A stretch of DNA of 64,000 nucleotides from CAWAPS01 sp963783945 (GCA_963783945.1 CAWAPS010000019.1:310001-374000); one strand, 5' to 3'. Shown: positions 52,496 to 60,967, counted from the first letter of the stretch. Numbers and translations are program-made. Notes: generated by a model from the letters alone, not told the origin.

Positions 52496-53269
52496 TCACG
52501 CTCCGAGGCGCTCCAGCATCTCGCTGGCTCGCTCGACGCTGCGCAGGATCGGGGCCCGGTAGCCCTCCCTCTCGATGGTCGGGCCGAGGATCTCGAGATC
52601 GAAGCGGCCCTGGTACCCGGCATCGAGGACCAGGCGCAGAAGGCGCTCTACCGGGATGTCGCCGTCGCCGATGGCGCAGCGATGAGGCATGTCGAAGGTG
52701 CCCAGCTTGTAATCGCCGATCTGCACCAGGGTGACCAGATCGACGTTGTCGCAGAGCAACTGGTCGAGGTGGCGTTCGTACCACGCCGAGTAGAAGTCGA
52801 CGACGACGCCGATCCCGGCCATGCGAGCGACATCGATGGCGTCACGGACGCAGTGGACGAAACTCACATCGGTGCGCAGGGGATTGGTCGGCTCCACGGC
52901 CAGCCGGACACCGAACTCTTTCGCCTTCACCGTGATGGGCGCCACCGCCTGGCAGAACATCTCGGCCGCTGTCTCCCAGGGGACGTCGCCGAAGCTGCCG
53001 GGCACGGTGTAAAGCACGTCGCAGCCGACCGCGGCCAAGAACGGCAGAAGCGGCGGGACGATCTCATCGCGAAACGCCGACATGCTCGACACCAGCAGGT
53101 TGGCTTCGAGGACGGCCCGCTCGCCCGCGGCCCAACCTGCCGCCTGAAGTTTCGGGGCGATCAGTCCGACGTCGTTGATGCCGACCTCGGCCCAGAGCGC
53201 GATGTCGTCCTCGAGTGGCTGCCGGAGTGAGCAGAGGCTGTTCACAGACACGCGAGGGTGCGCATGCAT
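52496..53269 (-). CDS. sugar phosphate isomerase/epimerase-like TIM barrel
   Basis: A 257-residue TIM barrel of the AP-endonuclease-2 superfamily. EFGVRLAVEPTNPL (Glu), GIGVVVDFYSAWYER (Asp), LVQIGDYKLG and RFDLEILGPTI (Asp/Glu) are the likely metal sites. ATG 53269 has a TACCGT -10 and 6 nt gap. It is only 19 nt from the antiporter gene, so its promoter lies inside that gene's 3' end. Probably isomerises a hydroxy-keto product of the oxygenases downstream (inference). Confidence 0.88.
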   Translation of the reverse strand: MHAHPRVSVNSLCSLRQPLEDDIALWAEVGINDVGLIAPKLQAAGWAAGERAVLEANLLVSSMSAFRDEIVPPLLPFLAAVGCDVLYTVPGSFGDVPWETAAEMFCQAVAPITVKAKEFGVRLAVEPTNPLRTDVSFVHCVRDAIDVARMAGIGVVVDFYSAWYERHLDQLLCDNVDLVTLVQIGDYKLGTFDMPHRCAIGDGDIPVERLLRLVLDAGYQGRFDLEILGPTIEREGYRAPILRSVERASEMLERLGA

Positions 53270-53275
53270 GCGGCG

Positions 53276-53281
53276 ACGGTA
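53276..53281 (-). promoter_or_regulatory. -10 element TACCGT of a leaderless promoter
   Basis: TACCGT (minus strand) ends 6 nt before ATG 53269 and partly fills the 19-nt gap behind the antiporter gene. Confidence 0.4.
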
Positions 53282-53288
53282 ACACGGT

Positions 53289-54506
53289 TCAAAGCGCTTC
53301 ACCCCCGTCGCTCACCGCGGTTCGAGGGCTATAGCCGTCGATGATGAGCCGCATGGCGGTCGCGGGAAGGACGAGGACGGTGATCACTCCGGCGGTGACG
53401 AGGGCGGCCGCGGTCTGACCGGCGACATAGCCGTTTGCCGTTCCGATCGTGGTGATGACCACGATCAGAGGTAGACCCGTGGCCGAGAGCAGGGCCAGCG
53501 CCAGCCGCGGTCGGGCGGGGAGCGCCTTCCGGTAGGCGATCAGGACCGGCACGCCCCGCACCAACAGCAGCAGGGCGACGAACAAGGGAATGGCGGCCAG
53601 TGCTTGCGGGTGGTGGACGAAGGAGTTGAGGTCGAGGCGGGCACCGCTGACTATGAAGAAGACAGGGATGAAAACCCCGAAGCCGATGGCCTCGAGTTTT
53701 CCCTGGAATATCTTGGTCTCGGACGTTTGCTCGCGACCGGTAACGGCGACGCGGACCACGACGCCGGCGGCAAAGGCTCCCAACAGCACATCCAGTCCGA
53801 GTTTGGAGGCCAGAAACACCAAGACGATCATCAAGACGATGGCGGCTCGAACCGGTAGCTGTGAGCTGGAATGCAAACCCCGGCTGAGCGAATCTGTGAC
53901 TGGCCGGCCCCACGGTCGGCTGGCGCCATAGGCGAAGCCGATGGCAAGTAACCCGAAGCCGGCGAGCAAGAGGACTGTTATCAGGGGGTAGCTGCCGCCC
54001 AAGAGCAGGGCTACGAGAACGATCGGCCCGAATTCGGCGACGCTGCCAACGGCCAGTACGTGTCCCCCGAATGTTGTGCTCAGTACCCCGGCGTCCCGCA
54101 GGATCGGCAGTAGCGTACCCAGGGCGGTCGTAGTCAGCGACAAGCCGATGACGATTTCTCCGTGCCGGTGGCCGGCAAGCAGGAGTACGCCGGCCACCGC
54201 GAGTGCGCCCAGCAGTGAGCCGGCCCAGGAGCCGCCGGCCATGGCAAGTGAGCGCCCGCGGAGCAAAGGCAGGTTCATCTCGAGTCCAGCCAAGAACATC
54301 AATAGAGCGAGGCCGAAATTGGCGAAGTCGAGCACCTGGCCGGCTGGGCCTATCCATCCCAGTACTGAGGGTCCGAGAACGACACCCAGGACCAGTTCTA
54401 TGACGACGCCAGGTACAAACAGTCGGCGAAGCGACAGCGCGGCGACGGGGGCAGCGACAGCGGCCAAGCCAACCCAGGTCAACTCCGCGAGCTCCCCGCC
54501 GGCCAT
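53289..54506 (-). CDS. cation:proton antiporter, CPA2 (Na+/H+ exchanger) family
   Basis: A 405-residue integral membrane protein with about 12 hydrophobic segments. The N-terminal part LRRLFVPGVVIELVLGVVLGPSVLG and LDFANFGLALLMFLAGLEMNL are the CPA2/KefB signatures. FLASKLGLDVLLGAFAAGVVVRV contains the acidic residue expected in the ion-translocation site. ATG 54506 is the start; the long upstream in-frame stretch is antisense to the mutase small subunit. It has no C-terminal RCK/TrkA domain. It may exchange Na+ or K+ for protons, perhaps to cope with acidic products; no direct link to catabolism is proven. Confidence 0.93.
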   Translation of the reverse strand: MAGGELAELTWVGLAAVAAPVAALSLRRLFVPGVVIELVLGVVLGPSVLGWIGPAGQVLDFANFGLALLMFLAGLEMNLPLLRGRSLAMAGGSWAGSLLGALAVAGVLLLAGHRHGEIVIGLSLTTTALGTLLPILRDAGVLSTTFGGHVLAVGSVAEFGPIVLVALLLGGSYPLITVLLLAGFGLLAIGFAYGASRPWGRPVTDSLSRGLHSSSQLPVRAAIVLMIVLVFLASKLGLDVLLGAFAAGVVVRVAVTGREQTSETKIFQGKLEAIGFGVFIPVFFIVSGARLDLNSFVHHPQALAAIPLFVALLLLVRGVPVLIAYRKALPARPRLALALLSATGLPLIVVITTIGTANGYVAGQTAAALVTAGVITVLVLPATAMRLIIDGYSPRTAVSDGGEAL

Positions 54507-54591
54507 GGTCAGAGCCTGGTCGTTTGCCCGGAGATCATCCGGTCCCCGGCCAGGGGACGCTGGTGAACCTGGCCGCCTGGTCTTACTTTCG

Positions 54592-55008
54592 TCAGTCGCC
54601 GGCGTCCAATACTTCCTCGGTCGAGACCCGACGCACCTCTTGGACCAGGGTCTCGATCGGGGTGCCGGTGGGGAACACCCCCGCAGCCCCCATATCCAAC
54701 AGGGCCTGCACGTCCGCCGGTGGCACGGTCCCACCGACCACGACCTTGACGTGATCTGCTCCGTAGGACCGCAACGCCTCGAGTGTCTTCCGAGTAAGGC
54801 CGAGATGGGCGCCCGACAGCACCGACAGGCCCACGACGTCAACGTCCTCCTGGACCGCGACGGACGCGATCATTTCCGGCTTCTGCCGGATACCGGTATA
54901 GATGACCTCGAACCCGGCATCACGTAGCGCTCGGGCCACGAGCTTCGCCCCCCGGTCGTGACCGTCCAGGCCGGGCTTGGCCACGAGCACCCGTACCGGA
55001 GCCGCCAT
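54592..55008 (-). CDS. B12-binding subunit of methylmalonyl-CoA mutase family (cobalamin-binding)
   Basis: A 138-residue cobalamin-binding subunit. KPGLDGHDRGAK holds the D15-x-H17-x-x-G20 motif that supplies the lower axial His to cobalt, followed by SVLSGAH and GGTVPPADV, which line the nucleotide tail. It is the C-terminal module of a mutase split over two genes. ATG 55008 shares bases with the stop codon of the large subunit (TGATG), so translation is coupled. Confidence 0.95.
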   Translation of the reverse strand: MAAPVRVLVAKPGLDGHDRGAKLVARALRDAGFEVIYTGIRQKPEMIASVAVQEDVDVVGLSVLSGAHLGLTRKTLEALRSYGADHVKVVVGGTVPPADVQALLDMGAAGVFPTGTPIETLVQEVRRVSTEEVLDAGD

Positions 55009-56640
55009 CAGAAGACCGTCGACGGCTGGTACTCGCCCCAGACGTCTTTCAACTCGCTCGTGATCTCCCCGACGGTGCAGTAGCACTCGACACAATCGAC
55101 GAGGTAGGGCATCAGGTTGTCGTCACCCAGAGCGGCGGTCCGCAAGCGGGTCAGCGACGCCAGCGCCTCCCGGGTGTTGCGCACCCTGCGCACCTCGGCC
55201 AGGCGGTCGAGCTGGACCTTGCGGGCGGCTTCATCCATAGCAGGAGGTTGAAGCGCAGGGGCCGGGTCGTCGGCTTCGTACCTGTTGACTCCTATGATCA
55301 CCCGCTCACCGCTTTGAATCTTTCGCTGGACCGCGGCTGACTCTTCAGATATCAAACGCTGGACGTATCCGTCCTCGATGCACTTGACCATGCCGCCATG
55401 GGCTTCGAGGTCAGCCATTATCGAGCTGATCTTCTCCTCCATAGCATCGGTGAGCGACTCGACGAAGTAAGACCCTCCGAGCGGATCGACGGTACGGGTG
55501 ACTCCTGTCTCGTATGCGAGGATCTGCTGGGTCCGAAGGGCGAGGGTGGTGCTCTCCTCCGTCGGGAGCGCGAACGGCTCGTCCCAAGCCGCGGTGAACA
55601 TCGATTGCACGCCCCCCAGCACCGCGGCCATCGCCTGATACGCCACTCGTACGATGTTGTTGTGCGGCTGCTGGGCTTGAAGCGTCCATCCCCCGCAGAC
55701 AACTCCGACCCGGAACATCGAAGAGCTCGGCTCCTTGGCCGCGTAGCGTTCGCGCACGATCTCGGCCCAGCGCCGGCGGCCGCTTCGATACTTGGCGATC
55801 TCCTCGAAGAAGTCGTTATGGGTGTAGAAGAAGAAGGACACCTGAGGGGCGAACTGATCGATTGTCATCCGGCCCCGACCCACGATCTCGTCGCAATAGG
55901 TGACCGCATCCTGGAGAGTGAAGGCCATTTCCTGGGCGGCGTTGGCACCGGCATCCCGAAAATGGGCGCCGGCAACCGAGATGGCGTTGTAGCGGGGTAC
56001 CTCAGCCGCGCAGAACTCGATGGAGTCACCGATCAGACGGATCGAAGGAGTCGGCGGCCAGATCCACGTCCCGCGGGCCACGTACTCCTTCAAGATGTCG
56101 TTTTGCATGGTGCCGCGCAGGCGGGCGCGGGACGCCCTGCTTGTCTCCGACAGCGATATAAAAGGCCAGCATTATCGCGGCAGTGCCGTTGACCGTCCAG
56201 GACGTGGAGATCTGATCAAGAGGGATATCCCGGAACAGAATCTCGGCGTCCGCCAACGAGTCGAGAGCGACACCGACCCGTCCCACCTCTTCCTCCACAT
56301 CCGGGTCATCCGAGTCGTACCCGATCTGGGTCGGTAGATCGGCCGCCACCGACAGTCCGGTACCGCCCTCCCGTAGGAGGAGCTTGTAGCGTTCGTTGGA
56401 CCATTCCGCCGTGCCGAACCCCGAGTATTGGCGGAAGGTCCACAAGCGGTCCCGGTAGCCACCGCGGTGGTTGCCACGGGTAAAGGGGAAGTGCCCGGGT
56501 TCTCCGACTCGTCCGTAGTGATCTGGTCCCAGATCGTCCGGCGTGTAACAGCGGTCCACCGGAAGTCCGGCTTCGGTGGTCAGTTGCGTCTCAGTTTTCT
56601 CTGCGCCGGGCTTACTGTCCGCACCGGATGATGGGCTCAC
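55008..56640 (-). pseudogene. methylmalonyl-CoA mutase-type large subunit, interrupted by a frameshift
   Basis: The N-terminal half (56640 to about 56128) encodes DRCYTPDD, RQYSGFGTAEWSNERYKLLL and IPLDQISTSWTVNG. The reading frame then shifts, and the C-terminal half (MQNDILKEYVARGTWIWPP onward, from 56108) completes the barrel. One extra C on the coding strand near 56127 explains the break; its removal restores VPARLRGTMQND. Tyr in RQYSGF and Arg in VARGTW match the methylmalonyl-CoA mutase pattern rather than isobutyryl-CoA mutase (Phe/Gln), but the residue before the catalytic His is Ala (GAHF), not Tyr. GTG 56640 follows GGGGGG. Possibly a pseudogene or a sequence error. Confidence 0.78.
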
Positions 56641-56843
56641 CGTCCCCCCTTTTCGATCCCTACCTGCAGGCCGGTACACGCTATAACGCTGACTGCCGCC
56701 CACGTCATAAGGAGTTGGGCAAAATAGGCTCGGCTCACCCTCTCCTCCGCTCCGCTGATCGCATGCTCTCGGACAGGGTATCTCAAGTCCCCCCCGAGTG
56801 CCACCGCCCGACCAGCCAGAAAGCGGGCCGGTACCCAACGGGA

Positions 56844-56849
56844 TACGCT
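56844..56849 (+). promoter_or_regulatory. -10 element TACGCT of a leaderless promoter
   Basis: TACGCT ends 6 nt before ATG 56856, without a Shine-Dalgarno. Confidence 0.4.
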
Positions 56850-56855
56850 GGGCCC

Positions 56856-57638
56856 ATGAGTCCACCCGGAGTCCGTCTCGACCAGGACGGAGCGGTATCG
56901 GTCGTCACCATTGACCGGCCAGAAGCACGAAACGCCGTGGCCCGCTCGACAATGCGGGAACTGGCCGCCGTGCTGGACGAGGTGGAGGGATCGCAGGCTC
57001 GAGTAATCGTGGTGACAGGAGGCGGCGACCGCGTCTTCCTTTCGGGCGGAGACCTGAAAGAGCTGGCCCAGATTCGAACGTTCGAAGGGGCCAGAGCCAT
57101 GGCACAGGAGATGCGTCATGTGCTGGACCGGTTTGCCACCTTGCCGGTGCCGGTAGTTGCCGCGATAAACGGCGACGCTTATGGCGGCGGCGCGGAGGTC
57201 GCGGTGGCGTGCGATATCCGGGTCGCGGCCGCCGATGTGAAGTGTGCTTTTAATCAAATAACCCTCGGGATCATGCCGGCTTGGGGCGGGATCGAAAGGC
57301 TGACCGCTCTGGTAGGACGGGGCCGAGCCTTGTCTCTCATGTTGACCGGCCGGGTCATTCCAGCGGACACCGCCTTCCAGGTCGGCCTGTTCGACGAGGT
57401 AGTTCCGCGCCAGGACTTCGAAGCACACTGGCGGGACATGGCCGGCCGGATTGCTCAAGCGCCGAGAGACGCCTTGATCGGGATAAAAGCTGCGCAGATT
57501 GCCGCCTTCCCCAGCGCTCGACCGGACATCGCCGAAGCGGCCATTGCATCCTTCGCGAGCACGTGGGTGGCCGACGCCCACTGGCAGATGGTGGATCAGG
57601 TGACCCAGCAGCGACAAGCGGCGCGCTCGCGCGGCTGA
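56856..57638 (+). CDS. enoyl-CoA hydratase/isomerase family protein
   Basis: A 260-residue crotonase. FLSGGDLKEL (62-70) is the first oxyanion segment, and GDAYGGGAEVAVACD (107-121) provides the second, with E114 aligning with Glu144 of rat enoyl-CoA hydratase. The second catalytic Glu of hydratases (Glu164) is replaced by Gln in FNQITLGIMPAWGG. Loss of this Glu fits an isomerase, decarboxylase or hydrolase rather than a true hydratase. The leaderless ATG 56856 is divergent from the mutase genes, so a CoA-ester pathway through both is likely. Confidence 0.92.
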   Translation: MSPPGVRLDQDGAVSVVTIDRPEARNAVARSTMRELAAVLDEVEGSQARVIVVTGGGDRVFLSGGDLKELAQIRTFEGARAMAQEMRHVLDRFATLPVPVVAAINGDAYGGGAEVAVACDIRVAAADVKCAFNQITLGIMPAWGGIERLTALVGRGRALSLMLTGRVIPADTAFQVGLFDEVVPRQDFEAHWRDMAGRIAQAPRDALIGIKAAQIAAFPSARPDIAEAAIASFASTWVADAHWQMVDQVTQQRQAARSRG

Positions 57639-57651
57639 CCGCTTGCTCGAG

Positions 57652-58845
57652 TCAATCCCCCGCCACTGCCCCGGATTCACGCAGATCTGCGATGTGCTCG
57701 CGCGAGTACCCGAGCGCTTCCAGGGCTTCGGTAGTGTGCTCGCCCAGTACCGGGGCAGGGGGCACGGTCGGGGCCCCAAGGGTGGGGAAAGGCCCTCGCA
57801 CGTGCTCGTACCGGCCGTACCCAGGGTGCTCGCTCTCGACAAGTAGCCCTCGCGCCTTTGTCTGAGGCTCCTCCAGCGCGCCGGCGACGTCGTTGACGAC
57901 CCCACACGCGACCCCCACCCGGGCCAGACGCTTCTCCCACTCGCGGCCCGAAGCGGTCAGAAGGATCTCCTGCACCCGGTCGAGGACTTCGCGGCGATGC
58001 TCCAGACGGCCCTCTCTGGTCGCGAAGCGCTCCGCTCTGAGCGATTCGTCATCGAGGGCGTCCAGCAGGCGCTGCCACATCCCGTCGTTACCCACGAACA
58101 AAGCGATGTATCCGTCGGCCGTCTGGAAGTTCTGGGCCGGCACGAGAGAAGGATGGGAGGAACTGGGCGTGCGCTCGAACTTGGCATCGCAGTTGCGCTG
58201 CCAGGAGGCCAGATAAGTGAGCATCGATATCTGGATGTCGAACAGGCCCAGGTCGATGTGCGTGCCCACACCGGTGCGCGCCCGCTCGAGGAGGCCGGCG
58301 CACACAGCCAGGGCGGCGCTCAGGCCACCACTGTGATCAACATACGAGATACCCGCCTTGGTCGGTGGTCCGTCCGGTTCGCCGGCCATGCTCATGACGC
58401 CGGCCAGCGCCTGCATGGTGTAGTCGTATCCGCCGCGCTGGGCGTCGGGGCCGGTCTCCCCGAACCCGGTCAGAGAGCACGTCACGAGCCTTGGGTTGAT
58501 CTCTCGCATGGCTTGGCAATCGATACCCAGCTTGGACAGGACCCCGGGCCGGTAGTTGGTGATCACAACATCGGCGTTGCGAACCAGGTCGGCGACTACC
58601 GCCCGCCCCTCGGCAGTACCGATCCGCACCCCTACCGAGCGCTTGCCTCCGTTGAGGGCGAGGAAGTACAGAGACTGGTCGCCCAGGAAATAGGGGCCCA
58701 TGGAACGGGCGTCGTCGGGGTGGGACGGATCCTCGATCTTGACGACGTCTGCGCCCAGGTCGGCGAGTACGAGACCCGCATACGGCCCGGCCATGAAATG
58801 ACACAGCTCCAGGACCTTGATGCCTTTGAGAGGTTCCACGGTCAT
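57652..58845 (-). CDS. CaiB/BaiF class III CoA-transferase
   Basis: A 397-residue single-domain class III CoA-transferase. LKGIKVLELCHFMAGPYAG opens the fold, SLTGFGETGP and GGYDYTMQALAG follow, and D170 in ISYVDHSGGLSAAL is the catalytic Asp, at almost the same number as Asp169 of formyl-CoA transferase. ERARTGVGTHIDLGLFD contains the usual Arg-rich helix end. It exchanges CoA between acids and acyl-CoAs. Its 3' end is 14 nt from the convergent crotonase gene. No Shine-Dalgarno is visible before ATG 58845. Confidence 0.93.
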   Translation of the reverse strand: MTVEPLKGIKVLELCHFMAGPYAGLVLADLGADVVKIEDPSHPDDARSMGPYFLGDQSLYFLALNGGKRSVGVRIGTAEGRAVVADLVRNADVVITNYRPGVLSKLGIDCQAMREINPRLVTCSLTGFGETGPDAQRGGYDYTMQALAGVMSMAGEPDGPPTKAGISYVDHSGGLSAALAVCAGLLERARTGVGTHIDLGLFDIQISMLTYLASWQRNCDAKFERTPSSSHPSLVPAQNFQTADGYIALFVGNDGMWQRLLDALDDESLRAERFATREGRLEHRREVLDRVQEILLTASGREWEKRLARVGVACGVVNDVAGALEEPQTKARGLLVESEHPGYGRYEHVRGPFPTLGAPTVPPAPVLGEHTTEALEALGYSREHIADLRESGAVAGD

Positions 58846-58996
58846 GCCGGGCCGGGCCGAGCGGGCGCATCAGCGTCCGGCGCCGCCTGAAGGCAGCAGT
58901 AGTCGATCGAACGGTTTCCCTTCACCGCCAACTCCCCGGTCTCGGCAACGTGACACTCCACGATAGCTATCGCCTACGCCTTTCCGGAGGGACGGC
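58846..58996. other. intergenic region, no gene seen
   Basis: A 151-nt spacer between two minus-strand genes; it should hold the CoA-transferase promoter, but I see no clear element. Confidence 0.4.
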
Positions 58997-59944
58997 TCAA
59001 CGCGGCGGCGACGACGGCGACGGCGGCCAGCTGAGGCCGGACAACGACGCCAGGGCATGGACCAGCGCCTGCGTGCCATCTCGCCCCCGGCCCTGAGCCT
59101 GCAGGGCGACGTAGAGCTGCTCGGCCAGGGCCAAGCCCGGCAGCGCCAGGCGAGCCCGTTTGGCCTCGGCCAGGGCGATGCCCAGATCCTTCACCAGATG
59201 GTCGACGAGGAAACCGGGGGCCATATTGCCCGCTACCGCGCGTGGAGCGAGGTTGGACAGCGTCCAGCTGCCAGCGGCTCCGGGCGTCACCGAAGCCAGC
59301 ACGCCCTCGACGTCGAGGCCCACCCGGTAGGCGTACGTGAGCCCTTCGGCCATGGCCACCATGGTGCTGGCAATCAAGATCTGGTTGACCATCTTGGTGT
59401 GCTGCCCCGTGCCCGGGCCGCCCTGGCGCAGGATGGTCGAACCCATGGCCTCGAAGCAGGGCCGTACCGCGGCCAGGACCTCCTCCGGGCCCCCGACCAT
59501 GATCGACAGCGTCCCGCTTCGGGCACCGACATCCCCGCCTGAGACCGGCGCATCCAGGGCATGCACCTCTTCAGCCGCCGCCGCATCAGCGATCTCCACG
59601 GCGAGTGAGGGCTCGCTCGTCGTCATGTCCACCAGGACGGTGCCGGGCCGGGACCCCGCCAGCGCACCGTCAGGCCCCAGAATCACATCGCGCACGTCGG
59701 CGGGATATCCCACCATGGAAAAGACGATCTCGCTGGCCGCGGCGACGTCCGCCGGCCTGTCGGCCCAAACCGCCCCGGCGGCGACGAGATGGTCGGCCTT
59801 GTCCTGGCTGCGGGTGGTGAGACACAACTCGTACCCGGCCTCCAGCAGATGCCCGGCCATCGATGCACCCATGACGCCCAGGCCGATCCAGCCGATGCGC
59901 GTAGCCCCGGGCGTGGCCCAAGCCGGGCGGCGAGGCGCCGCCAT
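58997..59944 (-). CDS. NAD(P)-dependent beta-hydroxyacid dehydrogenase (3-hydroxyisobutyrate dehydrogenase family)
   Basis: A 315-residue dehydrogenase. IGWIGLGVMGASMAGHLL is the N-terminal NAD-binding loop, DAPVSGGDVGARSGTLSIMVGG the substrate signature, and GTGQHTKMVNQ contains the catalytic Lys. The C-terminal helical domain ends PPSPSSPPR. Members oxidise 3-hydroxyisobutyrate, glyoxylate/succinate semialdehyde or related beta-hydroxyacids. ATG 59944 overlaps the stop codon of a 40-residue frame upstream (TGATG), suggesting coupled translation. An in-frame ATG at 60031 is less likely. Context with the mutase, crotonase and CoA-transferase suits branched-acid metabolism. Confidence 0.9.
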   Translation of the reverse strand: MAAPRRPAWATPGATRIGWIGLGVMGASMAGHLLEAGYELCLTTRSQDKADHLVAAGAVWADRPADVAAASEIVFSMVGYPADVRDVILGPDGALAGSRPGTVLVDMTTSEPSLAVEIADAAAAEEVHALDAPVSGGDVGARSGTLSIMVGGPEEVLAAVRPCFEAMGSTILRQGGPGTGQHTKMVNQILIASTMVAMAEGLTYAYRVGLDVEGVLASVTPGAAGSWTLSNLAPRAVAGNMAPGFLVDHLVKDLGIALAEAKRARLALPGLALAEQLYVALQAQGRGRDGTQALVHALASLSGLSWPPSPSSPPR

Positions 59945-60066
59945 CAGATCCGTCCGAGCCGGCCTGAGGCCCGGCCCCCCCGCCTGCATTCGATCCGCGC
60001 TCGCCGACCGGCAACGAGAGTCAAGTCCCACTCGATGCCTATTCGACCAATATTAATATTTGACAT
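59944..60066 (-). CDS. possible 40-residue leader or truncated protein
   Basis: A short frame starting MSNINIGRIGIEWDLTL with a strong AGGAGGAG ribosome binding site 5 nt before ATG 60066, better than that of any neighbour. Its stop overlaps the ATG of the dehydrogenase (TGATG). The first residues resemble the N-terminal strand of some LLM oxidoreductases (GRIGIW..), so it may be a gene remnant that kept its start region. Alternatively it is a leader peptide that couples translation to the dehydrogenase. No homologue is claimed. Confidence 0.4.
   Translation of the reverse strand: MSNINIGRIGIEWDLTLVAGRRARIECRRGGRASGRLGRI
60049..60060. repeat. AT-rich palindrome AATATTAATATT
   Basis: A perfect 12-bp palindrome in otherwise GC-rich DNA. 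It overlaps the second to sixth codons of the 40-residue frame, so it may simply reflect SNINI coding, or be a protein-binding site over the translation start. Confidence 0.3.
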
Positions 60067-60424
60067 GGTATCTCCTCCTCGCGACGGTGATTCCACCTCA
60101 ATCAGCGGCCAGGTCCAGCGGTGACCGGAGAACCCAGAATGTAGTGATCCCCGGAGAACGCCCTGTAAGGAGACGGTTGCAAAAACCCGGCCAAGAGACA
60201 GGCCAACCAAAACCCCGTGCCGGCACCTGCTTAAAATGCCACGCCGTGTACCCGGTGGCGGTCTCTCATCGCCGAACGCTATGGCCGCGTCAGGAACAAG
60301 AGGCCGGGAAGGGGAGACCTCCCGCCCCGGACTCTTCGCTCTCCATGCCGGCGTCCGCCGGTCTTTGACGGCCGCCAATCAGACGGAATTTCTCAGCCAC
60401 GTAGCTGCTTTGTGGAGGCAAGAA
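60067..60424. other. intergenic region, no gene seen
   Basis: This 358-nt spacer separates the 40-residue frame (minus) from the SnoaL gene at 60425 (plus). Apart from the AGGAGGAG site of the minus-strand frame and the GGAGG of the SnoaL gene, I see no gene, repeat or clear hairpin in it. Confidence 0.45.
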
Positions 60425-60967
60425 ATGATCAAGAAAGTCTCGACCATATTGACCGAGGTCGCGGATCGAGAAGCTATCCGCGATTGCCTGACGACCTATT
60501 GCCGCGGTATCGACCGGCGTGACGCCGACCTGGTCCGCCAGGCCTACTGGCCCGACGGCACCGATGACCACGCCATGATGCCTCCCATGAGTGCGAAGGA
60601 CTTCGTGGAAATGGTGGAGGACGGGCGCAACTCCAAGAATCTGGAGGGGACCCAGCACATGTTGGGCAACATCCTCATCGACGTTGTGGGCTCAAGCGCC
60701 TATGTCGAATCGTACGTGCAGGCATACCATCGATTTCGACGGGATAATGGCGAGAGATACGATCTCGTTGCCGGAGCCCGGTATATCGATCGCATGGAAA
60801 AACGGGACGACGAATGGCGCATCGCCCGCCGCGTCGTCAAGATAGATTGGCTTCGCGAGTACGCGGACTCCGCGGACCTGGAGGCCGGATTCCAAGGCGT
60901 GGCGTTCGTGCCTGGAGGGCGCAAGCCCGATGACGCCAGCTACGAGCTCCTACAGCACGGCAGTTAG
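60425..60967 (+). CDS. SnoaL/NTF2-like protein
   Basis: A 180-residue SnoaL_4-type protein: EAIRDCLTTYCRGIDRRDADLV, HAMMPPMSAKDFVEMVEDG, TQHMLGNILIDVVGSSAYVESYV and YIDRMEKRDDEWRIARRVVKID. The HMLGNILIDV strand matches HQLTNILIEV in the protein at 43314-43754, and the pair forms one subgroup. ATG 60425 has GGAGG 7 nt upstream; the 63 in-frame codons before it are not family sequence. A second SnoaL gene follows after 175 nt. Confidence 0.9.
   Translation: MIKKVSTILTEVADREAIRDCLTTYCRGIDRRDADLVRQAYWPDGTDDHAMMPPMSAKDFVEMVEDGRNSKNLEGTQHMLGNILIDVVGSSAYVESYVQAYHRFRRDNGERYDLVAGARYIDRMEKRDDEWRIARRVVKIDWLREYADSADLEAGFQGVAFVPGGRKPDDASYELLQHGS

Noticed and set aside
51539..53230. A 563-codon plus-strand frame across the Rieske and TIM-barrel genes
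   Set aside because: It is antisense to two convincing minus-strand proteins and shows no domain; open frames of this size are common opposite codon-biased GC-rich genes.
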